A stretch of DNA of 64,000 bases, from the NCBI GenBank assembly GCA_031256955.1, contig JAIRPP010000008.1, positions 97,472-161,471 on the forward strand, given 5' to 3'. The DNA comes from Candidatus Methanoplasma sp. GTDB taxonomy: Archaea > Thermoplasmatota > Thermoplasmata > Methanomassiliicoccales > Methanomethylophilaceae. Below the pieces are notes generated by a model that did no database searches, was not told where the DNA came from, and saw only the letters and a list, made by a program, of their open reading frames with translations. The translations under genes were made by a program, and so were the position numbers. Positions 1 through 10,217 of the stretch are shown in pieces (the stretch's first letter is position 1; every line of letters begins with the position of its first letter).

Positions 1-3
1 ACC

Positions 4-1725
4 GTGGACCCGCACAGCGGCGCCAAGAACATAATCGTAGAGGCGGGGTACGGGCTGGGGGAGGCCATAGTCGGCGGGGAGGTCACCCCGGACATGTACG
101 TCGTGGACAAGTCCAGGATGGACATCGCCAAGAAGCGCATCTCCACCCAGAAGTGGAAGTACGTCCGCGGCGCGGACGGCGGATGCGAGAGGGCGGACAT
201 ACCCGCCGACGCCGAGAAGAGGCAGAAGATCGACGATTCCACGATAATGGAGGTCGCCGAGATCGGAAGGCAGGTCGAGATACACTATCAGAAGCCCATG
301 GACATCGAGTGGTGCGTCGAGGGCGGCAAGGTCTACCTGGTCCAGGCCAGGCCCATCACCGCCGTCGGCGACGCGTCCGGCAACGGGTCCCAGGGCCCCC
401 GCGAGATCGGCGGCGACGTGGTCCTGACCGGGCTGGGCGCCAGCCCGGGGCTGGCGTCAGGCACGGTCCGCATCTACGACGAGGCCATGAGCCTCGACGT
501 CATAAAGGACGGGGACGTGCTGGTCACCAAGATGACCATGCCGGACATGGTGCCCGCCATGAGCAGGTCCGTGGCCATACTCACCGACGAGGGCGGGATG
601 ACGTGCCACGCGGCCATCATCTCCAGGGAGCTGGGCACCCCGTGCATAGTGGGCACCGGGAACGCGACCGAGGTCCTGAAGGACGGGGACGTGGTGACCG
701 TGGACGGCACCACCGGGACCGTCTACAAGGGCGAGATAAAGAAGAGGGAGGACTCCCGCGAGAAGGCGTCGATGCCCGCCGCCTGCGAGTGCGCGCCGGT
801 CACCGGGACCAGGGTCATGGTCAACATGAGCATGCCCACCAAGGCCGAGGAGGTCGCCGCGCTCCCGTGCGACGGGGTCGGGCTGATGAGGAGCGAGTTC
901 CTGTTCACCAACTACATCGGCGAGCACCCGTGCGCCGTGATCGAGGAGGGGCGCGCCGCGGAGCTGGTCGAAAAGCTGGCGGACGGCATATCCAAGGTCG
1001 CCAGGGCGTTCTACCCCAGGCCCGTGGTTCTCAGGACCTCCGACTTCAAGACCAACGAGTACAGGGACATGAAGGGCGGGGCGCCCTACGAGCCCAGCGA
1101 GGACAACCCCATGATCGGGTGGAGGGGGTGCTCCAGGTACATATCCGAAAGCTACCGCGAGGCGTTCATGTGCGAGCTGGCGGCCATCAGGAAGGTCAGG
1201 GAGGGGCTGGGGCTCAGGAACGTCCACATAATGCTGCCCTTCGTCAGGACCGTGTCCGAGGTCGAGAGCATAACCGCCATGATGGCGTCCGCCGGCCTCC
1301 GCAGGGGCCCCGACCTGAAGCTGTACCTCATGGCGGAGGTGCCGGTCAACATATTCATGGCGGAGGAGTTCTGCAAGCACTGCGACGCCTTCTCCATCGG
1401 GTCCAACGACCTCACCCAGCTGGTCATGGGCTGCGACAGGGACTCCGACGTGCTCGGCAAGATGGGGTATTTCGACGAGAGGAACGCGGGCGTGAAGGCC
1501 GCGATCTCACAGCTCATAAGGGTGGCCCACAAGAACGGCAAGGCGGTCGGCATATGCGGCCAGGGCCCGTCGGTGTACCCCGAGTTCGCGGAGTTCCTTG
1601 TGGAGGAGGGCATAGACAGCATCTCCCTCAACCCCGACACGTTCTTCAAGACGAAGGCCAGCATAGCGGCGGCGGAGCAGAGGGTCCTCCTCAGAGGGCT
1701 GAGGGAGCTCAGGGGAAGGCTCTGA
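4..1725 (+). CDS. ppsA: Phosphoenolpyruvate synthase (pyruvate, water dikinase), 5' end outside window
   Basis: PEP-utilizer motif 'GGMTCHAAIISRELGTPCIVGTGNAT' and C-terminal 'GSNDLTQLVMGCDRDS...VGICGQGPS'; ORF open at the window edge. Confidence 0.93.
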   Translation: MDPHSGAKNIIVEAGYGLGEAIVGGEVTPDMYVVDKSRMDIAKKRISTQKWKYVRGADGGCERADIPADAEKRQKIDDSTIMEVAEIGRQVEIHYQKPMDIEWCVEGGKVYLVQARPITAVGDASGNGSQGPREIGGDVVLTGLGASPGLASGTVRIYDEAMSLDVIKDGDVLVTKMTMPDMVPAMSRSVAILTDEGGMTCHAAIISRELGTPCIVGTGNATEVLKDGDVVTVDGTTGTVYKGEIKKREDSREKASMPAACECAPVTGTRVMVNMSMPTKAEEVAALPCDGVGLMRSEFLFTNYIGEHPCAVIEEGRAAELVEKLADGISKVARAFYPRPVVLRTSDFKTNEYRDMKGGAPYEPSEDNPMIGWRGCSRYISESYREAFMCELAAIRKVREGLGLRNVHIMLPFVRTVSEVESITAMMASAGLRRGPDLKLYLMAEVPVNIFMAEEFCKHCDAFSIGSNDLTQLVMGCDRDSDVLGKMGYFDERNAGVKAAISQLIRVAHKNGKAVGICGQGPSVYPEFAEFLVEEGIDSISLNPDTFFKTKASIAAAEQRVLLRGLRELRGRL

Positions 1726-1746
1726 CGCGCCCGGCGGGGGGCGGGG

Positions 1747-2598
1747 TCACGGCCTCGGGCCGTCGGCCTTCGAGCTCTCCATCAGCCTCTCGTTGAGGCC
1801 CGCCGCCTTCTCCTTCGGCAGGAGCATGGTGGTTATCTCCATGAAGGGGTGCTTGGAGCCCTCGATGATGTTCACGTCGTCGAGGGTCCTGAGGCCCCAT
1901 TTCTCCGAGGTCCTCTCCAGCCCCAGCGTCACGTCCAGGTTGTTGGGCTCCAGGACGACCGCCTTGAACTCCGTCAGGCCCATGCGCTTGGCCGCCAGCG
2001 CGCGGTGGTGGCCGTCCACCAAAAGGTACCCGCTCATGCGCTTTATCACTATGAGCGGCTCCAGCAGGCCCCTCTTTATCTCGTACTGCCTCCCGACCAG
2101 CTCGTCCATGTAGACCTCCTTCTGGGTGGGCATCACCATGTCTATCGGTATGACCTCTTCGCGCACCCTCAGCCTGATGCCGTTCTGGTTCTCCATGAAC
2201 CTCTTGACGCTGGCGACCCTGTCCGGCCTCGCCTTGTCTATCTGCGAGCGGACTATGTCTATGTTGGAGATTATCCCGACGATCTTCCTCTCGTCGTCCA
2301 CCACCGGGAGGTTGCGGAGGCCGTAGCGGAACAGGACGCGGGTGGCGTCCTCTATGGACATGGACGGGATGACGCAGATGGTCCCCCGGCTCATGACCTC
2401 CCTCATCTTCGCGCCGGGCCTGTCCATGTGGCTCAGGAGCTCCTTCGCGGTCACGTACCCCAGGAGGTAGTTGTTCTCCACTATCGGGAATCCATGGAAG
2501 TTCGACCTGACGATCTGGTCCCTGACCTGGCTGACGGTCATCTCCGGCGTGACGAATTGCACGTCGCTTATCATGAAGTCTCCGACTGTGCGTGCCAT
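1747..2598 (-). CDS. CBS-domain pair protein with ParB/Srx-like C-terminal domain
   Basis: Two CBS-like repeats (TVGDFMISDVQFVTPEMTVSQVRDQI...; MSRGTICVIPSMSIEDATRVLFRYGLRNLPVVDD) then 'LLVDGHHRALAAKRMG' ParB-like motif. Likely start at MARTVG inside the longer ORF (to 2646). Confidence 0.8.
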   Translation of the reverse strand: MARTVGDFMISDVQFVTPEMTVSQVRDQIVRSNFHGFPIVENNYLLGYVTAKELLSHMDRPGAKMREVMSRGTICVIPSMSIEDATRVLFRYGLRNLPVVDDERKIVGIISNIDIVRSQIDKARPDRVASVKRFMENQNGIRLRVREEVIPIDMVMPTQKEVYMDELVGRQYEIKRGLLEPLIVIKRMSGYLLVDGHHRALAAKRMGLTEFKAVVLEPNNLDVTLGLERTSEKWGLRTLDDVNIIEGSKHPFMEITTMLLPKEKAAGLNERLMESSKADGPRP

Positions 2599-2671
2599 GT
2601 TATCGCCGCTCCATGCCGTCCCGGCGTGAAAAGCTTTTGCAATCATCGATCAGCCCCAGGCTACTTTGGAA

Positions 2672-4078
2672 TCAGCTTTTCCGACCACCTATATCTCCAG
2701 GCACATTTTGAATCTTCACGATCCAGCTACCGCCTCTTCTAGAGCCTACACGATCTATCATGCCCCTTTCTTTAAGATCGCTGATATTGAGTTCTACGTT
2801 CCTCAAAGCGATGCCGATCTCTCTGCCTATATTTTTTGCACTGATGGTCGGGTTTGCGATCATCATCTGAACTATCTTGGATTGAGTCTGGTTTAGACCA
2901 TCGCTTTCACCGATGCTATTACCGATGCTATTACCGATGCCAGGATCGATCTTGAAACCGATCATGACTTCGTTCGGAGAGATCCTATAGAACGGATCGG
3001 GCTTGTTCCATTCCCTGCAGTCCTCGACCATCTTTTCTATCCCGCGGCCCCACGCCTCGATCTGACCGGAGCGGGAGAACGCGTTCGCGATCAGCGGGTT
3101 GCGGGGCTTGGACGTGTGGGGGGAGAACAGCTTGTCGACCGTCCAGCCTTCTGGCAAGCCGCCGTCGTTGTAGATCAGCACTTCGTTCGGATAGATGTGT
3201 ATGTGGATCGGATTCCCGGTGCTGTAGTCTCTATGGATCACTGCGTTCTGCACGGCTTCTCTGAAAGCGTATTTGGGCACGGGATAGTCCTCTATCCTCT
3301 GGATCCCCCTATAGCTTATGAGCCCCTTGAAGTACTTCAGATAGACCAGGTCCACCACCCGGTCCGCTATGGATATGAGCGGGCCGCGGACCTCGTCCTG
3401 ATACAGGATCTCGTGGGCGTTCTCGAACATGCCTATCTTCACATGCGCCCCGAACGCCCATCTGTCAGGGACCTGATGGAAGAGGAGCGGGGCCGCGCGC
3501 TTCATGTATTCCCCTTCGGTGAGCATCAGGTTGTCCAGAAGGACCTCGTCTGTTATCGCCAGATCCTCTGCGGTCAACCTGCCGCTGCCGACGGCCATCC
3601 GGCGGAAATACTTGAATCCGTCGCTCTCGAAATCTGCGAACTTAGCGTGTGGCAGCGGGACTCCGTCCCACGTCTTCCCGAGTATCCTGAGCATGAACTC
3701 GTCCAAAGCGATCCCGGACAGCTCCTGCGTGGTGCTGCCCGAGCGGACATAATACCTTCCGCGACAGCTCACTGGGAAAACGTGCGGCCCTACGGAGATC
3801 GAGATATATTGCATGCCGTCGGATTCCAGCAGATCCACCGCAGGGACTATTCCCGTGACGCTCCTTATCTTGTTAGGGATGTCTTCCAAGAGCTTCTTGG
3901 CGTTCCGGAGCCCGACGATGCGCCCATCGTCGCTGCGACCTATCTCCATGACGCCGCCGGACGCGTTCGCGAACGCGCATATCGTCTCCATGTGTTCTTC
4001 GCGCCAGGACTCCTTCCATTCGAGATTCTGTCTCTCCACCGTATCATCTTCCCTTCCGGCCGGCGCTTTCTCGTTCAT
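2672..4078 (-). CDS. AlbA_2 (Schlafen-like) DNA-binding / RecG-like C-terminal HATPase regulator with C-terminal winged helix
   Basis: 'ERQNLEWKESWREEHMETICAFANASGGVMEIGRSDDG' AlbA_2; 'FREAVQNAVIHRDYS...GGLPEGWTVDKL' HATPase_c_4-like; SD 'ggagggtgg' before ATG at 4078. Confidence 0.8.
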   Translation of the reverse strand: MNEKAPAGREDDTVERQNLEWKESWREEHMETICAFANASGGVMEIGRSDDGRIVGLRNAKKLLEDIPNKIRSVTGIVPAVDLLESDGMQYISISVGPHVFPVSCRGRYYVRSGSTTQELSGIALDEFMLRILGKTWDGVPLPHAKFADFESDGFKYFRRMAVGSGRLTAEDLAITDEVLLDNLMLTEGEYMKRAAPLLFHQVPDRWAFGAHVKIGMFENAHEILYQDEVRGPLISIADRVVDLVYLKYFKGLISYRGIQRIEDYPVPKYAFREAVQNAVIHRDYSTGNPIHIHIYPNEVLIYNDGGLPEGWTVDKLFSPHTSKPRNPLIANAFSRSGQIEAWGRGIEKMVEDCREWNKPDPFYRISPNEVMIGFKIDPGIGNSIGNSIGESDGLNQTQSKIVQMMIANPTISAKNIGREIGIALRNVELNISDLKERGMIDRVGSRRGGSWIVKIQNVPGDIGGRKS

Positions 4079-4251
4079 CCACCCTCCTCTCTTCCCAATG
4101 CGTTCGACGCATGGCCTGTGCGTCTCTTCCAAACGCTCTACGCGTACTAAAGGATGCGTGCAAAGCGCGCCCCAGATCGGATGCGCGTGTTTCCGCATTG
4201 TTTTTCAGTGTTACGATGTTTAATATATGTGTTATAAGATGATCGGATCGA

Positions 4252-5355
4252 ATGAAGCTAATAACAATATCCCTAGTCGCCGCATTGGCTATGGCGTCGT
4301 TCGTCGTGCTCTCGTCCGACGACGCCAGCGCGGCATCGTCGTCCCCCTACGAGATCACGGACGGCACCGGGCAGGTGTTCAGATACGACCGCCCGTCCGA
4401 CCACGTCGTCGTCGCAGGGTTCGCCGCGGCTCTGACCCTGGTCGACCTCGGCCTCGCCTCGAAGATTGTGGGCACCGACACCTACGGCGCGTACGACTAC
4501 TACAAGAACGCGAAGCTGGAAGTCTTGAAGGACAGGCCGAGCATAGGCAGCATCGGGACCGCGGGCAACAACAGCAACGTCGTCGCGACCCTCGCGCAGT
4601 GGGTCGAGGAGGGCAGGATGAGCCTCGACGACACGGTTATCTTCACCACGTACATAACGAACGGGAAGGTCCTCCGCGGGCTTCTTGAAGAGAGGGGGTT
4701 CACCCACGTGCTCATATGGGGGACCATCTCCGAGTACGGCGACATAGCCGACATGGTGGACACGCTGTCCATGGCGATGACCGGGAAGAAGTCGACCGTG
4801 GCGGAGGACATGCGCGCGGTGCAGCGCGAGGTCGCGTCCAAGGTCGCCGGGATCGGCGAGAAAAGCAAGGCCCTGTTCGTATGGTGGACCGCGAGCTCCC
4901 CCAGCGACGTGAAGGTCGGCAGCGGCGGGTCCCTGGCGGTCTCCCTCATAATGGCCGCCGGCGGCGAGAACGCGGGGTACAACCCCCAGGCCAGCGGGAC
5001 CTACGGCGACAAGAACACCATGCTCCAGATACTAGAGGCCAACCCGGGCGCGCTCCTGCTGCTGGACAGCAGCTACGTCAGGGCGCACGGGGTGGAGCAG
5101 TTCAGGCAGGACTTCCTCGGAGGGAAGGCGGACATAAGGATACTCGCGCTGGAGCAGACGTGGAACAACTACTGCCCCGAATCCGCCGACGGGCTGTGGG
5201 CGATCGCCCAGGCCCTGTACCCCGACGTGTTCGGCGGGATGGACAAGCCGCGCTCCGAGGCTCCCGGCGAGAATCCGCTGACGTACGCGGTGGCGGGCGC
5301 GGTCGTCGCGATAATCGTCGCGGGCGGCGCCGTGTGGTTCCTCAGGCGCCCGTAA
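4252..5355 (+). CDS. ABC transporter substrate-binding protein (Fe-siderophore/corrinoid type), C-terminal TM anchor
   Basis: Signal-like N-term; periplasmic-binding-like fold pattern; directly followed by FecCD permease and ATPase; C-terminal hydrophobic helix plus RRP. Confidence 0.8.
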   Translation: MKLITISLVAALAMASFVVLSSDDASAASSSPYEITDGTGQVFRYDRPSDHVVVAGFAAALTLVDLGLASKIVGTDTYGAYDYYKNAKLEVLKDRPSIGSIGTAGNNSNVVATLAQWVEEGRMSLDDTVIFTTYITNGKVLRGLLEERGFTHVLIWGTISEYGDIADMVDTLSMAMTGKKSTVAEDMRAVQREVASKVAGIGEKSKALFVWWTASSPSDVKVGSGGSLAVSLIMAAGGENAGYNPQASGTYGDKNTMLQILEANPGALLLLDSSYVRAHGVEQFRQDFLGGKADIRILALEQTWNNYCPESADGLWAIAQALYPDVFGGMDKPRSEAPGENPLTYAVAGAVVAIIVAGGAVWFLRRP

Positions 5356-5407
5356 ACCTATTATGCCGGAGCCCGCCTCCGGCAGATATAACACCGCGGG
5401 TGCGCAC

Positions 5408-6421
5408 ATGAGAAAGATCCCGAAGACACTGGCCATAATCGTCGCCCTGGCCGCGATGCTGGCCGCGTCCGTGCTCCTGGACCTCTCATGGGCCCCGCGG
5501 CCGCTCAGCCTCGGCGAGGTGTGGGCCGCGCTCTGCGGCAGGGGGACGTGGGCGAACGACATAATCGTCAACGGGTTCAACGCGCCCAGGGTCTTCTTCG
5601 GCGTCTTCGTGGGCGCGGCCCTCGGGGTCACCGGGGGGGTCATGCAGGCCCTCTTCAGGAACCCGCTGGCGTCGCCGTACCTCCTCGGGCTGTCCTCCGG
5701 CGCGTCCCTGGGCGCGACGGTGGCGATACTCTTCTCCATCCCGCTCATACCACTCGCGATAGCCCAGCCCGCGCTGGCGTTCGCGTTCTGCTTCGGGACG
5801 ATGCTCCTGGTGTACTCCCTGTCCCGCGCGTCCGGCGGGGTCAGGACGGAGACCCTGATCCTCGCGGGGGTGGCGGTCTCGTCGCTGATGTCCGCGGCGG
5901 TCTCCCTGTTCACGTACATAGCCCCCAGCGAGAAGATGCAGAGCATAGTGTTCTGGTCCATGGGGAGCCTCGACAGCGTCAGATGGAGCAACGCGTCTTT
6001 CTCGGTCCCCCTGATGATGATCGGGATCGTCGTCATGATCGCCTCGTCCAAAAAGCTCAACGTCATGATGCTGGGCGACGCGCACGCCATGGACCTGGGC
6101 ATCGACGTGAGGGGGACCAGGATATTCCTCCTGGTGATCTCGTCCCTGGTCGTCGCCGCCGCCGTGGCGTTCGTCGGGTCCATAGGGTTCATAGGGCTCG
6201 TGGTCCCCCATATCTTCAGGCTCATGCTGGGGCCCGACAACCGCGTCGTGCTCCCGCTCAGCGCGTTCGGCGGCGCCGCGTTCATCCTGCTGTGCGACTA
6301 CGTCGCCCACACCGCGTCGTCCTTCTACGGCGTGCTGCCCATAGGGGTGGTCACCGCGTTCGTCGGCGCGCCTTTCTTCATATACCTGCTGGCCAGCAGG
6401 AGGAGGGAGATAGGATGGTGA
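5408..6421 (+). CDS. ABC transporter permease, FecCD/BtuC family
   Basis: 'GVTGGVMQALFRNPLASPYLLGLSSGASLGA', 'FIGLVVPHIFRLMLGPDNR' FecCD motifs; start at MRKIPKT. Confidence 0.9.
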   Translation: MRKIPKTLAIIVALAAMLAASVLLDLSWAPRPLSLGEVWAALCGRGTWANDIIVNGFNAPRVFFGVFVGAALGVTGGVMQALFRNPLASPYLLGLSSGASLGATVAILFSIPLIPLAIAQPALAFAFCFGTMLLVYSLSRASGGVRTETLILAGVAVSSLMSAAVSLFTYIAPSEKMQSIVFWSMGSLDSVRWSNASFSVPLMMIGIVVMIASSKKLNVMMLGDAHAMDLGIDVRGTRIFLLVISSLVVAAAVAFVGSIGFIGLVVPHIFRLMLGPDNRVVLPLSAFGGAAFILLCDYVAHTASSFYGVLPIGVVTAFVGAPFFIYLLASRRREIGW

Positions 6422-7203
6422 CCATCGAGGTGGACTCCCTCACGTACAACTACGATTCCAGGGCGGTTCTGGACGCGGTGTCCCTGAGCGTCGGGAAGGG
6501 GGAGATCGTCGGGGTCCTCGGGCCCAACGGCTGCGGGAAGACGACGCTCCTGAAGAACCTGAACCGCAACCTCAGCCCCCACGGCGGGTGCGTCCTCGCG
6601 GACGGATCCGACCTGGAGGCGATGTCCAAGAGGGAGATCGCCAGGAAGATCGCGGTGGTCCCTCAGACCAACGAGATAAGGTTCTCGTTCACGGTGGAGG
6701 ACATAGTCAAGATGGGCAGGATGCCCTTCCAGGAGTCCTTCCGCGGGGAATCCTCCGAGGACATGAGGATAGTCAGGGACGCCATGGAGAGGACCGGGCT
6801 CACCCCTCTGGCGAAGCGCTACATAAACACCATGAGCGGGGGCGAGAGGCAGAGGGCGATCCTGGCGAGGGCGCTCGCCCAGTCCCCGGAGGTCATACTC
6901 ATGGACGAGCCCACCCTGCACCTGGACGTGAACATGCAGTTCGAGGTGCTGGACCTCATCCGCGACCTGTCCAGGGAGAGGTCCCTGACGGTCGTGATCG
7001 TGTCCCACGACCTGCCCATGGCGGCGAGGTACTGCGACAGGGTGGTCCTCATCCACGGCCACAGGGTCCTGGCCGCGGGGCCCCCGGAGGAGGTCCTCAC
7101 AGCGGAGAACATGCGGAAGGTGTTCAAGGTGGACGCGGAGCTCGAGGACGACCCCCGCGGCGGGCGCAAGACTGTGAGGCTCTTCGGGGCCTGCAGGGAT
7201 TGA
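6415..7203 (+). CDS. ABC transporter ATP-binding protein (FecE/BtuD type)
   Basis: 'GVLGPNGCGKTTLLKNL' Walker A, 'MSGGERQRAILARALAQSPEVILMDEP'; start overlaps permease stop (ATGGTGA). Confidence 0.92.
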   Translation: MVTIEVDSLTYNYDSRAVLDAVSLSVGKGEIVGVLGPNGCGKTTLLKNLNRNLSPHGGCVLADGSDLEAMSKREIARKIAVVPQTNEIRFSFTVEDIVKMGRMPFQESFRGESSEDMRIVRDAMERTGLTPLAKRYINTMSGGERQRAILARALAQSPEVILMDEPTLHLDVNMQFEVLDLIRDLSRERSLTVVIVSHDLPMAARYCDRVVLIHGHRVLAAGPPEEVLTAENMRKVFKVDAELEDDPRGGRKTVRLFGACRD

Positions 7204-7315
7204 CCGCAGGCTCGCACGGTTTTGATTGTGCCTAAAATTATAGAGGCATAACTTAGCAAATTCTACAAAAAAGCTATAACGCCGCACCTCCGTGTTGATT
7301 TCAAGGGGGCGTTAG

Positions 7316-8785
7316 ATGACGCTATCATCTAGATCGAAGACACTTGCGTTAGCTGGCATTGTCGCTGTGGCCGCCATGGCCTTCGCCTGCCTGTCCGCGG
7401 GGGCGGGCGATGGGCGGGGGGAGGAGTGCTCCGTGGCGGTCTACAAAGCGGGAGAGGGGGAGGTGACTGGCGAGGGGGCCTACAGGGCGGGGGACACGGT
7501 CCGCCTGTCCGCGGTCCCGGGCGAGGGGCGCCTGTTCGCGGGATGGTACGAGGGGGATTCCCTCCTGTCCATGGACCCGCTGTGCGAGTTCGAGGCCTCG
7601 TCGGACGTGCATCTGACGGCCAGGTTCGAGGAGGCGTCGTACCGCATCGAGGCGCTCTCCGCCGACCCGTCCATGGGCGGCGTGTCCGGGGGCGGGATAG
7701 ACGCCAGGTACGGGGAGGAGGTCGCGCTGAGCGCGGTCCCCGCCCCCGGATACCTGTTCGAGGGCTGGAAGATCGGCGGGGCCACCGTGTCCATAAGCGC
7801 GGACTACTCCCACGCCGTGACGGGGGACGCGGAGATAACGGGGACGTTCGGCCCCGACGGGGCGGCGGCGTTCCTGCTCGTCCTCTCCCGGGACGGTGGC
7901 GGGGCCGTCGTGAGCGCGGTCCCCGCCCACGCCCTGGGCGGGGCGCGCGGGGAGTGGGCGTTCCGAGACTTCGCGACGGGGGAGGAGATCCTCAGGGCGC
8001 AGGCCTCGGACGAGGAGCCTGGCGCGAGCGTGTCGGTGCCGGGCGGCGCCGCGGTGGCGGTCACGTACGCGGTGACCCCCCCTGGCGGCGCGACGGAGGA
8101 GCGCTCCAAGACCGCCGTGATAGACTCGGAGGAGGTCAAGCGGTTCTCCTGGAGGTACCGGGAGGGCGCGTGGTACTCCGCCGTGACGGACTTCCTGCGC
8201 ATCAACAACAAATCCGCCTCGCTGGACCTCAAGATGGAGTTCGGATGGTACTACGGCGCGCTCGCGTCCGGCGTGGCCAGGTCCGAGGGGTACGGCGAGA
8301 TCTCCGGCTACGTGGACGGCGGCCCCGCGGTCGCGGCCCTGGCCCGCGAGCTGTCGGCCCGCTCGTCGGGGATGAGCGACCTGGAGAGGGTCGGGTTCGC
8401 GCTGAGGCTCGTGCAGAGCGTCCCGTACGCCGACGACTGGGAGAAGGGCGCGTCCGACTACTGGAAGCTCCCTGCGGAGACCCTGTGGGAGCAGAGGGGC
8501 GACTGCGAGGACCACGCGTTCCTGTTCGCCGCGCTCATGAGGGAGATGGGGTACGGGGTGGTGGTCCACTACGTGTTCTGCTACGGGTCGGACGGCGGGT
8601 TCAAGACCGCGCACATGGCGGTCGGCGTGGACGTCCCGGGCGGCTCGGGGTCGTTCGCGGAGGTCGACGGGGCGAGGTACTACTACTGCGAGACCACCGA
8701 CACGGGCTCGGCCGGATGGCTGGGCTCGTACGGGGTGGGGGACGTCCCGGGAGGGTACGTGGTCAAGAAGACGTACGTGGTGTGA
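7316..8785 (+). CDS. Secreted InlB B-repeat-like + transglutaminase-like domain protein
   Basis: 'AVPGEGRLFAGWYEGDSLLS' and 'AVPAPGYLFEGWKIGG' repeats; 'ETLWEQRGDCEDHAFLFAALMREMGYGVVVHY' transglutaminase-like Cys motif; N-terminal hydrophobic segment. Confidence 0.8.
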   Translation: MTLSSRSKTLALAGIVAVAAMAFACLSAGAGDGRGEECSVAVYKAGEGEVTGEGAYRAGDTVRLSAVPGEGRLFAGWYEGDSLLSMDPLCEFEASSDVHLTARFEEASYRIEALSADPSMGGVSGGGIDARYGEEVALSAVPAPGYLFEGWKIGGATVSISADYSHAVTGDAEITGTFGPDGAAAFLLVLSRDGGGAVVSAVPAHALGGARGEWAFRDFATGEEILRAQASDEEPGASVSVPGGAAVAVTYAVTPPGGATEERSKTAVIDSEEVKRFSWRYREGAWYSAVTDFLRINNKSASLDLKMEFGWYYGALASGVARSEGYGEISGYVDGGPAVAALARELSARSSGMSDLERVGFALRLVQSVPYADDWEKGASDYWKLPAETLWEQRGDCEDHAFLFAALMREMGYGVVVHYVFCYGSDGGFKTAHMAVGVDVPGGSGSFAEVDGARYYYCETTDTGSAGWLGSYGVGDVPGGYVVKKTYVV

Positions 8786-8903
8786 GCGCGCGATGCGGAT
8801 GCGCGACCCCCTCCCCCCAATCCCACAGGCAACGGGACGCGCCCCCTGCCCTCGGCGGACATGGCCCGATCGTCCCGGCGTCTCTGCGGAAAAACCATAT
8901 AGT

Positions 8904-8935
8904 CGTAAAATACTGTAAATGTACAGTAAATTACG
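8904..8935. promoter_or_regulatory. 32-bp palindrome CGTAA-aa-TACTGTA-aatg-TACAGTA-aa-TTACG, putative operator
   Basis: Read directly: two nested inverted arm pairs (5+7 bp) centred about 30 bp before the ATPase start, downstream of 'ccatata'. Confidence 0.65.
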
Positions 8936-8949
8936 TATGAGGATTGAAC

Positions 8950-10197
8950 ATGGAGATCAGGAGGGACAGATATCTCAACAGGCTGGCGTCCAGAGAGCTG
9001 AACGGCGCAGTCAAGGTGATCACCGGCATCAGGAGGTGCGGGAAGTCCTACCTCCTATTCCACCTCTTCAGAGACCTCCTGCTGAACAGGGGCGTTCCCA
9101 GGGACCGCATCATCGAGGTCGCGCTGGACGACAGGAGGAACAAGAGCCTCCGCGACCCTGACGAGCTTTACAGGTTCGTGTCAGGCTCCGTGGGCGCGGG
9201 CCAGCACTACGCTTTCCTCGACGAGGTGCAGTATGCGGACGAGTTCGAGGACGTGATCAACAGCCTGCACCACATAGAGAACCTGGACATATACGTAACC
9301 GGCAGCAACTCCAAGTTCCTATCGAAAGACATACTGACCGAGTTCAGGGGGAGGGGGGACGAGGTCGAGATCAGGCCACTGTCCTTCTCCGAGTTCGCGT
9401 CCGCATACCCGGGGGACAGGGAGGCGGCCTGGGGCGAGTACCTTACCTACGGCGGGATGCCTGAGATCCTGTCCAAGAAGACCGAGGAGGAGAAGGTCTC
9501 ATACCTGCAGAGGCTCGTGGACGGGGTCTATCTGAAGGACATAATCGAGAGGAACGGCGTCGAGATGGAGGAGATGCTGGGGCTGATAACCGATTCGCTG
9601 TGCTCCGCCATAGGCTCTCTGACGAACCCGCTGAGGATCTGCAACACCCTGGGCACCCTCGGATACAGGGGGGCGGACAACGAGACCGTGTCCAGATACA
9701 TCGGGCACCTCGCGGATTCGTTCCTCTTCGAGAGGTCCAGGAGATACGATGTCAAAGGCAGGAGGTACTTCGACACTCCGTACAAATACTACGCCGCCGA
9801 CGTGGGCCTGAGGAACGCGAGGCTAGACTTCAGGCGGCAGGAGCACGCCCGCATCATGGAGAACATAGTCTACAACGAGCTCAGGTCCAGGGGGTTCGGC
9901 GTGGACGTAGGGGTCATAGAGTCCAGGGACAGGGCGGGAGGGTCTTCCGAGTACGCGCAGCTGGAGATCGATTTCGTAGCCAACATGGGGAGCAGGAGAT
10001 ACTACGTCCAGTCCGCGTACAGCCTCCCGGACGCGGAAAAGAGGGAGAGGGAGATCAGGCCGTTCCTGAAGACGGGGGATTCGTTCAAGAAGATCGTGGT
10101 CACAGGGGACCGCGCGCCGCCCCATAGGGACGAGAACGGGATCCTGACCCTGAACATCCTGGACTTCCTCCTGGACGATGGGAGCCTGGACCTCTGA
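8950..10197 (+). CDS. AAA_14/DUF4143-like ATPase (ITGIRRCGKS subfamily)
   Basis: 'VITGIRRCGKSYLL', 'YAFLDEVQYADEFEDVINSL', 'YVTGSNSKFLSKDILTEFRGRG', C-terminal 'EIDFVANMGSRRYYVQSAYSL'. Confidence 0.88.
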   Translation: MEIRRDRYLNRLASRELNGAVKVITGIRRCGKSYLLFHLFRDLLLNRGVPRDRIIEVALDDRRNKSLRDPDELYRFVSGSVGAGQHYAFLDEVQYADEFEDVINSLHHIENLDIYVTGSNSKFLSKDILTEFRGRGDEVEIRPLSFSEFASAYPGDREAAWGEYLTYGGMPEILSKKTEEEKVSYLQRLVDGVYLKDIIERNGVEMEEMLGLITDSLCSAIGSLTNPLRICNTLGTLGYRGADNETVSRYIGHLADSFLFERSRRYDVKGRRYFDTPYKYYAADVGLRNARLDFRRQEHARIMENIVYNELRSRGFGVDVGVIESRDRAGGSSEYAQLEIDFVANMGSRRYYVQSAYSLPDAEKREREIRPFLKTGDSFKKIVVTGDRAPPHRDENGILTLNILDFLLDDGSLDL

Positions 10198-10217
10198 CGC
10201 GGGGGGCGCGCCCGAGA

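Noticed and set aside
153-1796. 547-aa +2 frame ORF overlapping ppsA
   Set aside because: High-GC shadow ORF, Arg/Gly/His-rich low-complexity translation, fully inside a strong PEP synthase gene.
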